61,943 nt of DNA from the NCBI GenBank assembly GCA_025355385.1, contig JANXZS010000031.1, forward strand, positions 1-61,943, in the 5' to 3' direction. The notes below the pieces were generated by a model. It had not been told where the DNA came from. It did no database searches and saw only the letters and a list, made by a program, of their open reading frames with translations. The stretch is from Acidobacteriaceae bacterium (GTDB lineage Bacteria > Acidobacteriota > Terriglobia > Terriglobales > Acidobacteriaceae). Of this stretch, positions 54,887-61,943 are shown one piece after another. The number at the start of each line of letters is the position of its first letter. Positions within the stretch are counted from its first letter, which is position 1. Position numbers and translations under genes: made by a program.

Positions 54887-55678
54887 CTATGTAGCCCGCC
54901 GGACCATCTCGACGAGCACCTCTCTTGTCTCCTTGGAGGTGGCTACCGTATGGAGGAAGTTGATGCGAGCACCCTTGATTCCCTCATTCGTCTTCAATCG
55001 AAGATAGAAGCCCATACGGTCGACTGATGTCATGGTTGCTTCGGTCGCTTCGAGCCGCGCATGCGAGCGAGCCAGCAGGATCATCGAATCGACGTGGTCA
55101 GCGTTCATGTGAGCGAGGATGTCGGGCGCCACTGCAGCCAGCGGGTCAGGGACAGCATCTTCGTACTCTCTTGCCTGCACCCATCCCATGACGCCAAAGC
55201 CACCGACATAGTAAAGGTCTATTGGCTGGAGGCGGAAGAAGCTGAAGTCGGAGAAGTTGACCCAGTAGCGGCTATTCTCGTGGCGAGCAAGGTAGGTCTC
55301 TCGAACGGAACTTAGATCGTGCTCCTGCACTGGTTCGGCATGGCCGACCAGGGTAGCCCGGGCAGCCCCAAGCGGATCGCCATCGGCGCCCGCTTGCCCG
55401 ATAAAGAGACTGCATCGCGGGTCGGTATTCAGATTCTGGGTATGCATGGCCATGTTGCTGATGAGGAAGATGGGCCGACCGGCAGGATCGAGCGCGAATG
55501 GCATCAGAGAGCCGAAGGGGAATCCCGAATGTTTACGGGAGAGCGTCGACAGTGTGGCAACCGAGGCCAGCGATATGAGGGTGCGGATACGCTCGGCATG
55601 GCTTGGCTCGGGCAGTTGCGGCAGAGCTGGCCCGGTGGATGCGTGCTGGCGGGGTGCTGTGGTGTCGTTCGTCGACAT
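54887..55678 (-). CDS. HugZ-like pyridoxamine-phosphate-oxidase fold protein with DUF2470
   Basis: This 263-residue protein has GGGAGAA upstream of its ATG. Residues about 30-165 form a split-barrel PNPOx-like domain (TLISLASVATLSTLSRKHSGFPFGSLMPFALD, FLISNMAMHTQNLNTDPRCSLFI). The C-terminal domain is DUF2470 (DILAHMNADHVDSMILLARSH). This order is that of HugZ/HutZ-type proteins, some of which bind and degrade haem, but other members are only known as flavin-fold proteins. No haem-uptake genes are adjacent, so haem use is an inference. Confidence 0.87.
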   Translation of the reverse strand: MSTNDTTAPRQHASTGPALPQLPEPSHAERIRTLISLASVATLSTLSRKHSGFPFGSLMPFALDPAGRPIFLISNMAMHTQNLNTDPRCSLFIGQAGADGDPLGAARATLVGHAEPVQEHDLSSVRETYLARHENSRYWVNFSDFSFFRLQPIDLYYVGGFGVMGWVQAREYEDAVPDPLAAVAPDILAHMNADHVDSMILLARSHARLEATEATMTSVDRMGFYLRLKTNEGIKGARINFLHTVATSKETREVLVEMVRRAT

Positions 55679-55807
55679 AGTGTTTCTCCCGTTTCACACT
55701 AATGATAATCGTATGGGCTAGTTGGTCCGCCCTGTAAATCCGGTGGCCCCTGCGAAGGTCGCGAGGGGTAGAACCGCTCATCTCAGTGTTGCGTGAGGGG
55801 AGTACCA

Positions 55808-56983
55808 GTGCAGCTTCTACGCCAGGGTCTACGTTACGCTCTGCGTCAGTTGCTCAGGAACCCCGGCTTCGCTATCACCGCCGTCCTGACGTTGGCTCTT
55901 GGCATCGGCGCTACAACGGCCGTCTTCAGTGTCGCCTATGGCGTACTCGTCGATCCGTTTCCCTATAAGAATGTTCACACCCTGGCCACGCCGAAACTCT
56001 GTGCCCCGGGGTGGTCCCGGTGCCAGTGGACGCTGTACGATCCGGCGGGATTCAAAGAGATCGCCGACAAGACGGACATCTTCGATGGCGTCATCGCTTC
56101 CACTATCAGTGATGTTGCGCTGACGGGAGCGTTCCAACCGCAAAGTCCGCGTGGCAACTACATTACAAGCAACACCTTTACTGTGCTGGGGGTCCTTCCT
56201 CTGCTGGGCCGCGCTTCGACTGAGAGCGACGTGCGTCCCGGAATGGGGGAAGTGGCGCTCCTCAGTTATCGCTATTGGAAAGCGCACTTCAGCGGCGATC
56301 CCAGCGTTCTCGGACGCGTCCTCACATTCAACGGTCATCCCCACACCATAACCGGAGTCATGCCTCCGCGATTCCTGTGGCGGGGCGGAGATGTGTATTT
56401 GCCCATCAACATGACCAATGACCATGAGGTTAAGGGCCAGAGATACTTTGCGCTGGTGGGACGCCTCAAGCCCGGCGTCACCGACGCGCAGGCGGCAGCC
56501 GAACTCAAACCCATCTTCGACGACTTCAAGCGCAAGGCTTCCCGCGACTATCCTGAAGACTTGCGTCTCGGCATCATGACCTTCGACGTCATGTACCAGT
56601 CCGGACTAGCCACTACCCTTTACCTGATCCTCGGCGCGGTCTTCGTGCTGTTACTGATCGCGTGCGTAAATGTGTCCAGCTGGTTGCTCGCGCGCGCGGT
56701 TAGCCATCAACACGAGTTCGTAGTCCGTGCCGCAATTGGTGCATCCCGCCTACACCTCGCGACAGGCTGGTCTGCTGCACTCTGTGGGGTGTTCGTCGAC
56801 CTGCCGCTCGCCTGGTTTGCCGGTCGCTTCGCTAAAGATGAGCGAGTGAAAACATCCCAGCACGACCCGCTAGCCATGATTATTGCTGTCTGCATATTGC
56901 CGCTGCTTGCGATCGCCGGCACGTGGATCCCTGCGCACCGCGCCGCTTCCATCGACCCAGTCCGTGCCCTGCGCAGCGAATGA
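55808..56983 (+). CDS. MacB/FtsX-type ABC permease, half-size
   Basis: The start at GTG 55808 has GGGGAG five bases upstream and gives 391 residues. The first helix (GFAITAVLTLALGIGATTAVFSVAYG) and a MacB periplasmic core domain (GNYITSNTFTVLGVLPLLGRA, LTFNGHPHTITGVMPPRF, FALVGRLKPGVTDAQAAAEL) are intact. Three more helices follow, ending AHRAASIDPVRALRSE. Acidobacterial permeases of this type usually have two such modules in about 800 residues; this has one. Because the end resembles that of the second module, an old internal deletion is possible. No ABC ATPase is nearby. Confidence 0.83.
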   Translation: MQLLRQGLRYALRQLLRNPGFAITAVLTLALGIGATTAVFSVAYGVLVDPFPYKNVHTLATPKLCAPGWSRCQWTLYDPAGFKEIADKTDIFDGVIASTISDVALTGAFQPQSPRGNYITSNTFTVLGVLPLLGRASTESDVRPGMGEVALLSYRYWKAHFSGDPSVLGRVLTFNGHPHTITGVMPPRFLWRGGDVYLPINMTNDHEVKGQRYFALVGRLKPGVTDAQAAAELKPIFDDFKRKASRDYPEDLRLGIMTFDVMYQSGLATTLYLILGAVFVLLLIACVNVSSWLLARAVSHQHEFVVRAAIGASRLHLATGWSAALCGVFVDLPLAWFAGRFAKDERVKTSQHDPLAMIIAVCILPLLAIAGTWIPAHRAASIDPVRALRSE

Positions 56984-57048
56984 CCGCGATTCGCGGGATA
57001 TGGTGGTTCCTCAGTGCTCTGCACTCCAAACTGCTCTACTTGGCATTC

Positions 57049-58650
57049 TCACAACGAGTTCAAAAAGGCTATCAGGTCATGCTTCTGCCGATTACTAAGG
57101 TTCATGTCAAAGCGCAGGTTATAGAACTCGACCAACTCCTTGAGATTTGCTGCGGCCCCATTATGGAAATAAGGTGCACGCGCTGCGAGGCCACGAAGAA
57201 TGAGTCCCTTGCCTCGACCCACATCCGTGCATTGTCCCGTCACTAATCCTTTTCCGGGATCAGAGGTGTAGAACACCAGTGTGTGTTGAGGATTTTGCGG
57301 ATCAGGACAACCCCGAATCTCGTAGACCGGCAAATCCGGCGGACTCAGTTGCTGCAAGCCGGCTACGATGTTCGGATTTGTCTCCATTGCGGCCTGTCGG
57401 CTCGTAGCGATATCGAGGGGCAGTGGCAGGCTGTGATTCCCCACATTAGGAGAGTCATGGCATGTCGTGCACGTGCCTGTGATCGAGGCAGGGCTGTTGA
57501 GAGCGGGATTGTCATTCAAGCCCCTGACATCCGTGATAATCGCAACCGCCGAATTGAAGATAACTTCTCCCGCCGCGATGTCTGCCCTCTCTTCATTCCG
57601 CGAGTCTTCCCACGGCTTATACAGAGTGAAAGCTGAAGCGTTAAACGGAGCGCCAGAAGGATCATGACCCAGGGAGTCATTTGCGCCGGGGTAATAGGGT
57701 TGCGCTGAAAGAACTAACGGTCCACCAGTCGCTTCATCTCGGTCAAGTTGTCCCACGCGATGACTGCGAATCTGCGCAGTGCTCAGTCCGAGCTCGAAGT
57801 TTACAATCTCCGCCAGTTGAGCGGCCGTGGGCTCGGTTGAGGCCTGAGCATGTGTCTGGATGGCTGACAATGCCTGATGAGTCAGGTCCGCCGTCAAATT
57901 TGCCGGGAAGGTCTGAGCGTTGGTGAGCGGCGATATGGTTTCGCGGCCGTCGAACATTAGGGTGCTGAGATAGCGGAGATTTGTAGTCGGCAACGGGCGG
58001 CGGTACACAGAAATGATCTGTCGCCCCGAAGCGCTATCGTAGGTGATGGCACAGCCATACGGGTCATGAGCCACTGCAATGGTGAACTGAGGATTTGATG
58101 GCAGCGTAATCGCGACACGGATCAAGCCCCGGCTGAGCAGTAGGCTATGCGCGTCACGATCACCCGGCTCCGCGTCTGGACAATTGGCTCCGTCGACCGC
58201 CGCAAATAGTGGGTCAGCCCCGCGAGTACGTTCATACAGCTCCCTAACATGGCTAGCACTTAGGCTGAATGCCTGGTCTGCCTGGTGGCAGCTTTCACAG
58301 CTGCGTCCATTGGTACCCAGGCTTTGGAAGAAGGCGGTTTTCCGGTCGATGTCTCCTGCGGTGTTGAAAGTCGCAACCGCTCCAGTAGGATCAAAAAAGT
58401 GTTTCAGATTTGGGATATAGCCAGCAACCGCGGCAGCCGCGGAAATGGACACCACGGCAAAGAGGATTCCAACGCCTCGGGTAAGCGTTGCGCGGCTTCG
58501 TGCTTTGGCCAAAATTTCGTTAGAGGTCGAGCTGATGGGTTCGCTGCGCTGGTCGCACGACACCAACTTCACCGGCCATTCGCGTTTCAACTCGTCCGTC
58601 GCAGGTGCACCGAGCGGAGCCTCTAATCTAAACTTGTCTTTATCGTTCAT
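57049..58650 (-). CDS. Membrane-anchored dihaem cytochrome c
   Basis: This 533-residue protein has AAGGAG seven bases before the ATG. About 58 cytoplasmic residues precede one membrane helix (GVGILFAVVSISAAAAVAGYI). Two haem-attachment motifs are present: CESCH near residue 118 and CTTCH near 398. The C-terminal KGLILRGLAARAPYFHNGAAANLKELVEFYN is typical of cytochrome-c-peroxidase/MauG-like dihaem proteins. It likely works in periplasmic electron transfer or peroxide reduction. The long N-terminal cytoplasmic tail is unusual for the group. Confidence 0.85.
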   Translation of the reverse strand: MNDKDKFRLEAPLGAPATDELKREWPVKLVSCDQRSEPISSTSNEILAKARSRATLTRGVGILFAVVSISAAAAVAGYIPNLKHFFDPTGAVATFNTAGDIDRKTAFFQSLGTNGRSCESCHQADQAFSLSASHVRELYERTRGADPLFAAVDGANCPDAEPGDRDAHSLLLSRGLIRVAITLPSNPQFTIAVAHDPYGCAITYDSASGRQIISVYRRPLPTTNLRYLSTLMFDGRETISPLTNAQTFPANLTADLTHQALSAIQTHAQASTEPTAAQLAEIVNFELGLSTAQIRSHRVGQLDRDEATGGPLVLSAQPYYPGANDSLGHDPSGAPFNASAFTLYKPWEDSRNEERADIAAGEVIFNSAVAIITDVRGLNDNPALNSPASITGTCTTCHDSPNVGNHSLPLPLDIATSRQAAMETNPNIVAGLQQLSPPDLPVYEIRGCPDPQNPQHTLVFYTSDPGKGLVTGQCTDVGRGKGLILRGLAARAPYFHNGAAANLKELVEFYNLRFDMNLSNRQKHDLIAFLNSL

Positions 58651-59024
58651 AGGACAACTCCTTCACTGCGAGTGAATGGTTGCGGTTGAAGCTGCTGAAC
58701 CGATGCGTTGGGAATGGCACGAGCCAAGTCAATGCGCCGATCCGCCGGCACGATTAAGTGCGGCGATTCTACCAGCGGGTCTATTTCTGCGGAGATTGTG
58801 TAGCGGGGCTTCGATTCGTTTCGCTGTCTACGCGGGTTTCCTCAGGCAGAGGCTCGCTCGGGCGACGCTAGTTAGCGCAGCCAGAAGAAACGGATCCAGA
58901 TGTGGAGCTTATGTTTTGCCCTTCGCGGGCAGGAATTCCCTGTCAGGTCCCACATCCCAGAAGCGAGACGTGGGACCCGATTAGTTAGGGTCAAATGAAG
59001 TACAGCCACCCAGCCACTCGGTAG
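58651..59024. other. Intergenic stretch between cytochrome and sugar dehydrogenase
   Basis: These 374 bases hold no frame I can support. They contain the upstream region of the cytochrome gene and a hairpin at 58946-58977. I see no promoter close to consensus. Confidence 0.5.
58946..58977. repeat. REP-like palindrome or terminator
   Basis: GGTCCCAC and GTGGGACC form a perfect 8-bp stem with a 16-base loop. It lies about 47 bp downstream, on the minus strand, of the sugar dehydrogenase stop at 59025. No T run follows. It could be a REP-type dispersed palindrome; only this copy is seen here. Confidence 0.45.
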
Positions 59025-60350
59025 CTACTCGCCTTTATAGCTGATATGCCAGATGGAGTTGGAGCCGTCGTCGGAGACAAAGAGGGAGCCATCGCTGGCC
59101 ACGGTGACGCCTACCGGTCTGCCCCACACATCTCCATCCGCGGTGGTGAACCCGGTGAGGAAGTCTTCGTACTCCCCAGTTGCGCGACTGCCTTTCATGG
59201 GTACGCGGATCACCTCGTATCCGGTGCGCTGATGGCGGTTCCAGGAGCCGTGTTCGGCGGCGAAGGCGTCACCTTTGTACCCGGCGGGGAACTGCGAAGC
59301 TTCGTAGAAAGTCATCTGTAGTGAGGCAAAGTGCGGCTGCAGGAGCACATCCGGAGTTATTACCTTTGACTTCAGCTCCGGATGTTTGCCGGCATGGCGC
59401 GGGTCCTGGTGACCACCCATGTAGTACCAGGGCCATCCGTAAAATCCGCCTTCCTGAACATGCGTGATGTAGTCCGGCACGAGGTTATCGCCCAGCGCAT
59501 CGCGTTCGTTGGTGGAGCACCACAGCTCTCCGGTGGTGGGATGGATGGTCTCGCCGACGCAGTTGCGGATGCCGTAGGCGAAGACCTTGACGAACTTGCC
59601 TTCGGGGGTGAACTCCAACACATCGGCGCGGTGGAACTCTGCCTCGTGGGTGTCGGTATCATCCACGTTGGAGTGGGAGCCAACAGAGACGAACATGCGC
59701 TTTCCATCGCGGGAGAAAGCGATGTCGCGCGTCCAGTGGCCGCCCCCGCGCAGCCGGCCTCCGCCGGGCAGGTCGGCCAGCTTCTCGACCGGTCCGCGAG
59801 CCTTCAGGTCTCCATTGCCGTAAGGGAAGCGCACTACAGCGTCGGTGTTGCCGATGTAGACCCATTGTGGATTCGGTCCCGCGGGATAGAACGCGATGCC
59901 GAAGGGCTGACTCAAACCGGCAGCAAAGACCTCGGTCTCGGAGGGCTTGCCGTCGACCGTCATGCCGCGAAGGACCTTGATCTTGCCGCCCTCGCTCTCG
60001 GCCACGAAGAGATCGCCATTGGGAGCGGTGCGGATGAGGCGCGGGCGGTCAAGGCCGGTGGCATACTGATCCACTTTGAAGCCTGCGGGAGCCTTGGGCC
60101 AGGCGTCGGCGGGGCGAGGAACCATTTTAGGGCCGTTGTCGATGGACTCGGACGCATACGGCTCGGGAAGATCGGCGAGGGTTATCTTGCGCCGCACTCC
60201 GGGAACTTGCTGGGTGTAGTCAGCGAATGGGGACTTGCTTGTGATGGCAGCGCTATCGTCGGCTGGGGGAAGGGGGCGGGCCCAGCCAGCAGGAATGGCA
60301 CAGCCGAGAAGTACCACGGTAGCCACTGCCAGGCTCAATCTTATTTGCAT
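59025..60350 (-). CDS. PQQ-type sorbosone/glucose dehydrogenase-like protein
   Basis: This 441-residue exported protein has GGAGG five bases before the ATG and a signal peptide (SLAVATVVLLGCAIPAGWA). The beta-propeller of the soluble quinoprotein glucose dehydrogenase/sorbosone dehydrogenase group is seen in YATGLDRPRLIRTAPNGDLFVAES, GLSQPFGIAFYP and RDIAFSRDGKRMFVSVGSHSN. EGGFYGWPWYYMGGHQDP and AEHGSWNRHQRTGYEVIRV complete it. It may oxidise sugars in the periplasm and pass electrons to cytochromes such as the one encoded at 57049-58650 (inference). Confidence 0.9.
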   Translation of the reverse strand: MQIRLSLAVATVVLLGCAIPAGWARPLPPADDSAAITSKSPFADYTQQVPGVRRKITLADLPEPYASESIDNGPKMVPRPADAWPKAPAGFKVDQYATGLDRPRLIRTAPNGDLFVAESEGGKIKVLRGMTVDGKPSETEVFAAGLSQPFGIAFYPAGPNPQWVYIGNTDAVVRFPYGNGDLKARGPVEKLADLPGGGRLRGGGHWTRDIAFSRDGKRMFVSVGSHSNVDDTDTHEAEFHRADVLEFTPEGKFVKVFAYGIRNCVGETIHPTTGELWCSTNERDALGDNLVPDYITHVQEGGFYGWPWYYMGGHQDPRHAGKHPELKSKVITPDVLLQPHFASLQMTFYEASQFPAGYKGDAFAAEHGSWNRHQRTGYEVIRVPMKGSRATGEYEDFLTGFTTADGDVWGRPVGVTVASDGSLFVSDDGSNSIWHISYKGE

Positions 60351-60533
60351 TCAATCCTCCGTACAGGTTGGGCTCGGCGGGGGGAACTCATACCGGACCG
60401 TAATGGTTTGGATGGGTAAAAGCGTCCCAGGCTGCCAAATTACTTTTATTCTGACCATCACTATCGTTCCCAGAGGCTCTCGCCTGATAAGTGGGACGTA
60501 GGAAACACATTACTGTTCGAGCTCAAATTGGGT

Positions 60534-61622
60534 TCACTTCGCGGCGGGAGCCGATTGTCCGGGCTGGGCGCGCACCGGGGTAAGGTTCTCAGGCGCCGCG
60601 ATAATCTGCTGCAGCAGGCTATCGGGGAGAGTTACGGTAACCACGGCTCGGTTGCGGTGGTGATCCACTTTCATCGAGTTCAGCACACTGCGAATTTCAG
60701 GATTGCCGGCTTTGTCGCCCAAATTGTTTTCGATGGTACGGAAGAGGCTGAGCATGGTCTCTAGTCCCTCGGCCGAGGTGGTGGCCGTCAGATCGGTGGG
60801 GGCAATCTCCTCGACGCGGAGGCGCAGCGCGCCGGCCCAGCGCAAGGAGGCAATAAAAGTCGTGTCCTCGGGCAGGGGAATCTTCATGCCCAGGATTTTC
60901 AAGCTGCCATTTTCGCCGAGGGGAAGGCCGATTTTGCCGATACCCCACGCTATCGACAGGAGAGGCACTTCGCCGTAGTGCTGGGAGAGCAGGGTGGACC
61001 CGGCGAAGGGGAGCGCGGCGGCTCGGTAGCGATCGCAAATGGAGTGGATTTGCTCGGCAGTTGGAGCATTGGAGACGGCAACAAGGTCATAGCCGAGTTG
61101 GGTAACGCGCACGGTGCGACCCTCACTGGGGATTTCGTAAACCTCGTGGCCGGAGTAGGTTTCGCGCGTCCGGGCCTGGCTCTCGAAGTACCTTGCCAGC
61201 TTCTTGCCATCGAAGCGTCCGACAAAGACTTCGGAGAACGCTACGAGACCGTTCGGCCCAGCGGTATTGGGCATCTGGTGGAGCGCGAAAGCAGCCTCGT
61301 CGAGGTCGCGCTCAAATACGAAGCCGGTGGCATCGATGAAATGTTGATATTCAGGGTCGCGCGCAATGGGGCGCTGATCAAAGTGAGTGGCTGAGCGCAG
61401 CGGGCGCAGGTTGAGGTAGACGATGCCATCGGACTCCGGCAGAAGACGTGCTGCTTCTGGCGGGGCCTTCTTTCGCAGGTAGATGGCCGCCGCCAAGATG
61501 GCCAGCACGAGAAATACGATGAAGAGGGTAGTCTTGGTCCGCTTGTGCATTCGTTGTGTCGTGGCCAGCCCGGCCATGAATACGGCAGGCGCTAGACGCT
61601 TGACAAGGATATCATTCACCAC
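60534..61622 (-). CDS. Unknown membrane-anchored protein
   Basis: I do not recognise the family. The 362-residue frame has one N-terminal membrane helix (TLFIVFLVLAILAAAIYL) preceded by a basic stretch. The likely start is Met25 (ATG 61550) or Met16 (61577); no ribosome site decides. The exported part begins ARLLPESDGIVYLNLRPL, reminiscent of DUF3352-type proteins. Later it has LLSIAWGIGKIGLPLGENG and AVVTVTLPDSLLQQII. It ends in an Ala/Pro/Gln-rich tail. The sugar dehydrogenase gene lies 183 bp downstream on the same strand. Confidence 0.7.
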   Translation of the reverse strand: MVNDILVKRLAPAVFMAGLATTQRMHKRTKTTLFIVFLVLAILAAAIYLRKKAPPEAARLLPESDGIVYLNLRPLRSATHFDQRPIARDPEYQHFIDATGFVFERDLDEAAFALHQMPNTAGPNGLVAFSEVFVGRFDGKKLARYFESQARTRETYSGHEVYEIPSEGRTVRVTQLGYDLVAVSNAPTAEQIHSICDRYRAAALPFAGSTLLSQHYGEVPLLSIAWGIGKIGLPLGENGSLKILGMKIPLPEDTTFIASLRWAGALRLRVEEIAPTDLTATTSAEGLETMLSLFRTIENNLGDKAGNPEIRSVLNSMKVDHHRNRAVVTVTLPDSLLQQIIAAPENLTPVRAQPGQSAPAAK

Positions 61623-61818
61623 GGGGGTAGCCTCGTGGTAGTCAAGGCTGGCCGCCGGGCGCGATTTAAGGGCTGGGAACGAGCGTCGGGTCGCAAACTA
61701 TTCCAGCCGCACGGGGAATGGCGCGTCCCACTTCGGACGCGGGCCGGGAACTGCGTCCTGCCGCAATTGCGGACCGGTCCCCGCTGTGTTAATCTTTCAA
61801 TCGATGCCAGACATTACG

Positions 61819-61838
61819 GCGACGCACCCGTGCGTCGC
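61819..61838. promoter_or_regulatory. Perfect 20-bp palindrome upstream of tRNA-Thr(TGT)
   Basis: GCGACGCAC and GTGCGTCGC are 9-bp arms with a CC centre, ending 27 bases before the tRNA. It may be an operator, a leader hairpin, or the terminator of an upstream transcript. There is no T run. Confidence 0.45.
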
Positions 61839-61865
61839 TGCAGCGCCTGGGTCATGGCTGTTCGG

Positions 61866-61941
<76 letters not shown>

Positions 61942-61943
61942 GA

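Noticed and set aside
59382-60419. 345-codon open frame antisense to the sugar dehydrogenase
   Set aside because: The opposite strand encodes a complete signal peptide and propeller; this frame has no recognisable fold.

Overview
The window reads as chromosomal core and light accessory DNA of an Acidobacteriota soil bacterium, most likely class Terriglobia (Edaphobacter/Granulicella/Terriglobus-like). I infer this from the gene families: a half-size MacB-like permease, an HNH endonuclease with an LNASYEPIN start, a DUF6599-like secreted protein, many signal-peptide glycosidases and FG-GAP proteins, a haem pair hemE-hemH, and a GC-rich, short-intergenic layout. No phage, integrase, transposase or CRISPR array is visible.

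Layout. 1-2853: a two-component locus, with the 3' part of a sensor kinase, an NtrC-type sigma-54 activator, and a small receiver-like protein with a DHp-like tail that lacks the phospho-accepting His. 3000-7233 (minus): an AAA ATPase plus vWA pair, a LON-domain protein and a TPR protein. 7419-12806: thioesterase, Mrp ATPase, the hrcA-grpE-dnaJ heat-shock operon behind a near-consensus promoter, and convergent rsmE. 12975-13193: a tiny self-contained transcription unit for an 11-lysine, 24-residue peptide. 13485-21350: thiolase, GH31 glycosidase, serine dehydratase, ComM/YifB and a MerR-TPR fusion. 21436-21781: tRNA-Thr(CGT) and a candidate small RNA. 21957-36578: envelope and translation genes (DUF6599-like, FMN reductase, two secreted unknowns, amidase, alaS, S9 peptidase-recX, a LolA-like protein, HNH) carrying two copies of a 118-bp inverted-repeat element. 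36618-45768: comF, OPT transporter, hemH-hemE, GH36 alpha-galactosidase and ROK sugar kinase. 45798-47894: a decayed patch (a glycosidase tail, a Crp/Fnr pseudogene and a catalase remnant) around intact uspA and glutathione peroxidase. 48066-61941: FAD oxidoreductase, APC permease, FG-GAP surface protein, DUF2911, tRNA-Arg(CCG), HugZ-like protein, ABC permease, dihaem cytochrome, PQQ-type sugar dehydrogenase, an unknown membrane-anchored protein and tRNA-Thr(TGT).

How the genes fit together. GH31, GH36, ROK kinase and the sorbosone-type dehydrogenase suit a scavenger of plant-derived oligosaccharides. OPT, the S9 peptidase and the APC permease suit peptide and amino-acid use. HrcA-GrpE-DnaJ, LON domain, Usp and Gpx cover stress. 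The most unusual signals are non-coding or very small: the paired 118-bp elements whose right terminal repeat supplies the stop codon of the neighbouring gene in both copies; the Lys/Ala micro-protein with its own promoter, operator-like palindrome and terminator; and the predicted ~79-nt RNA beside tRNA-Thr. All functional assignments come from reading motifs by eye; no database search was run.
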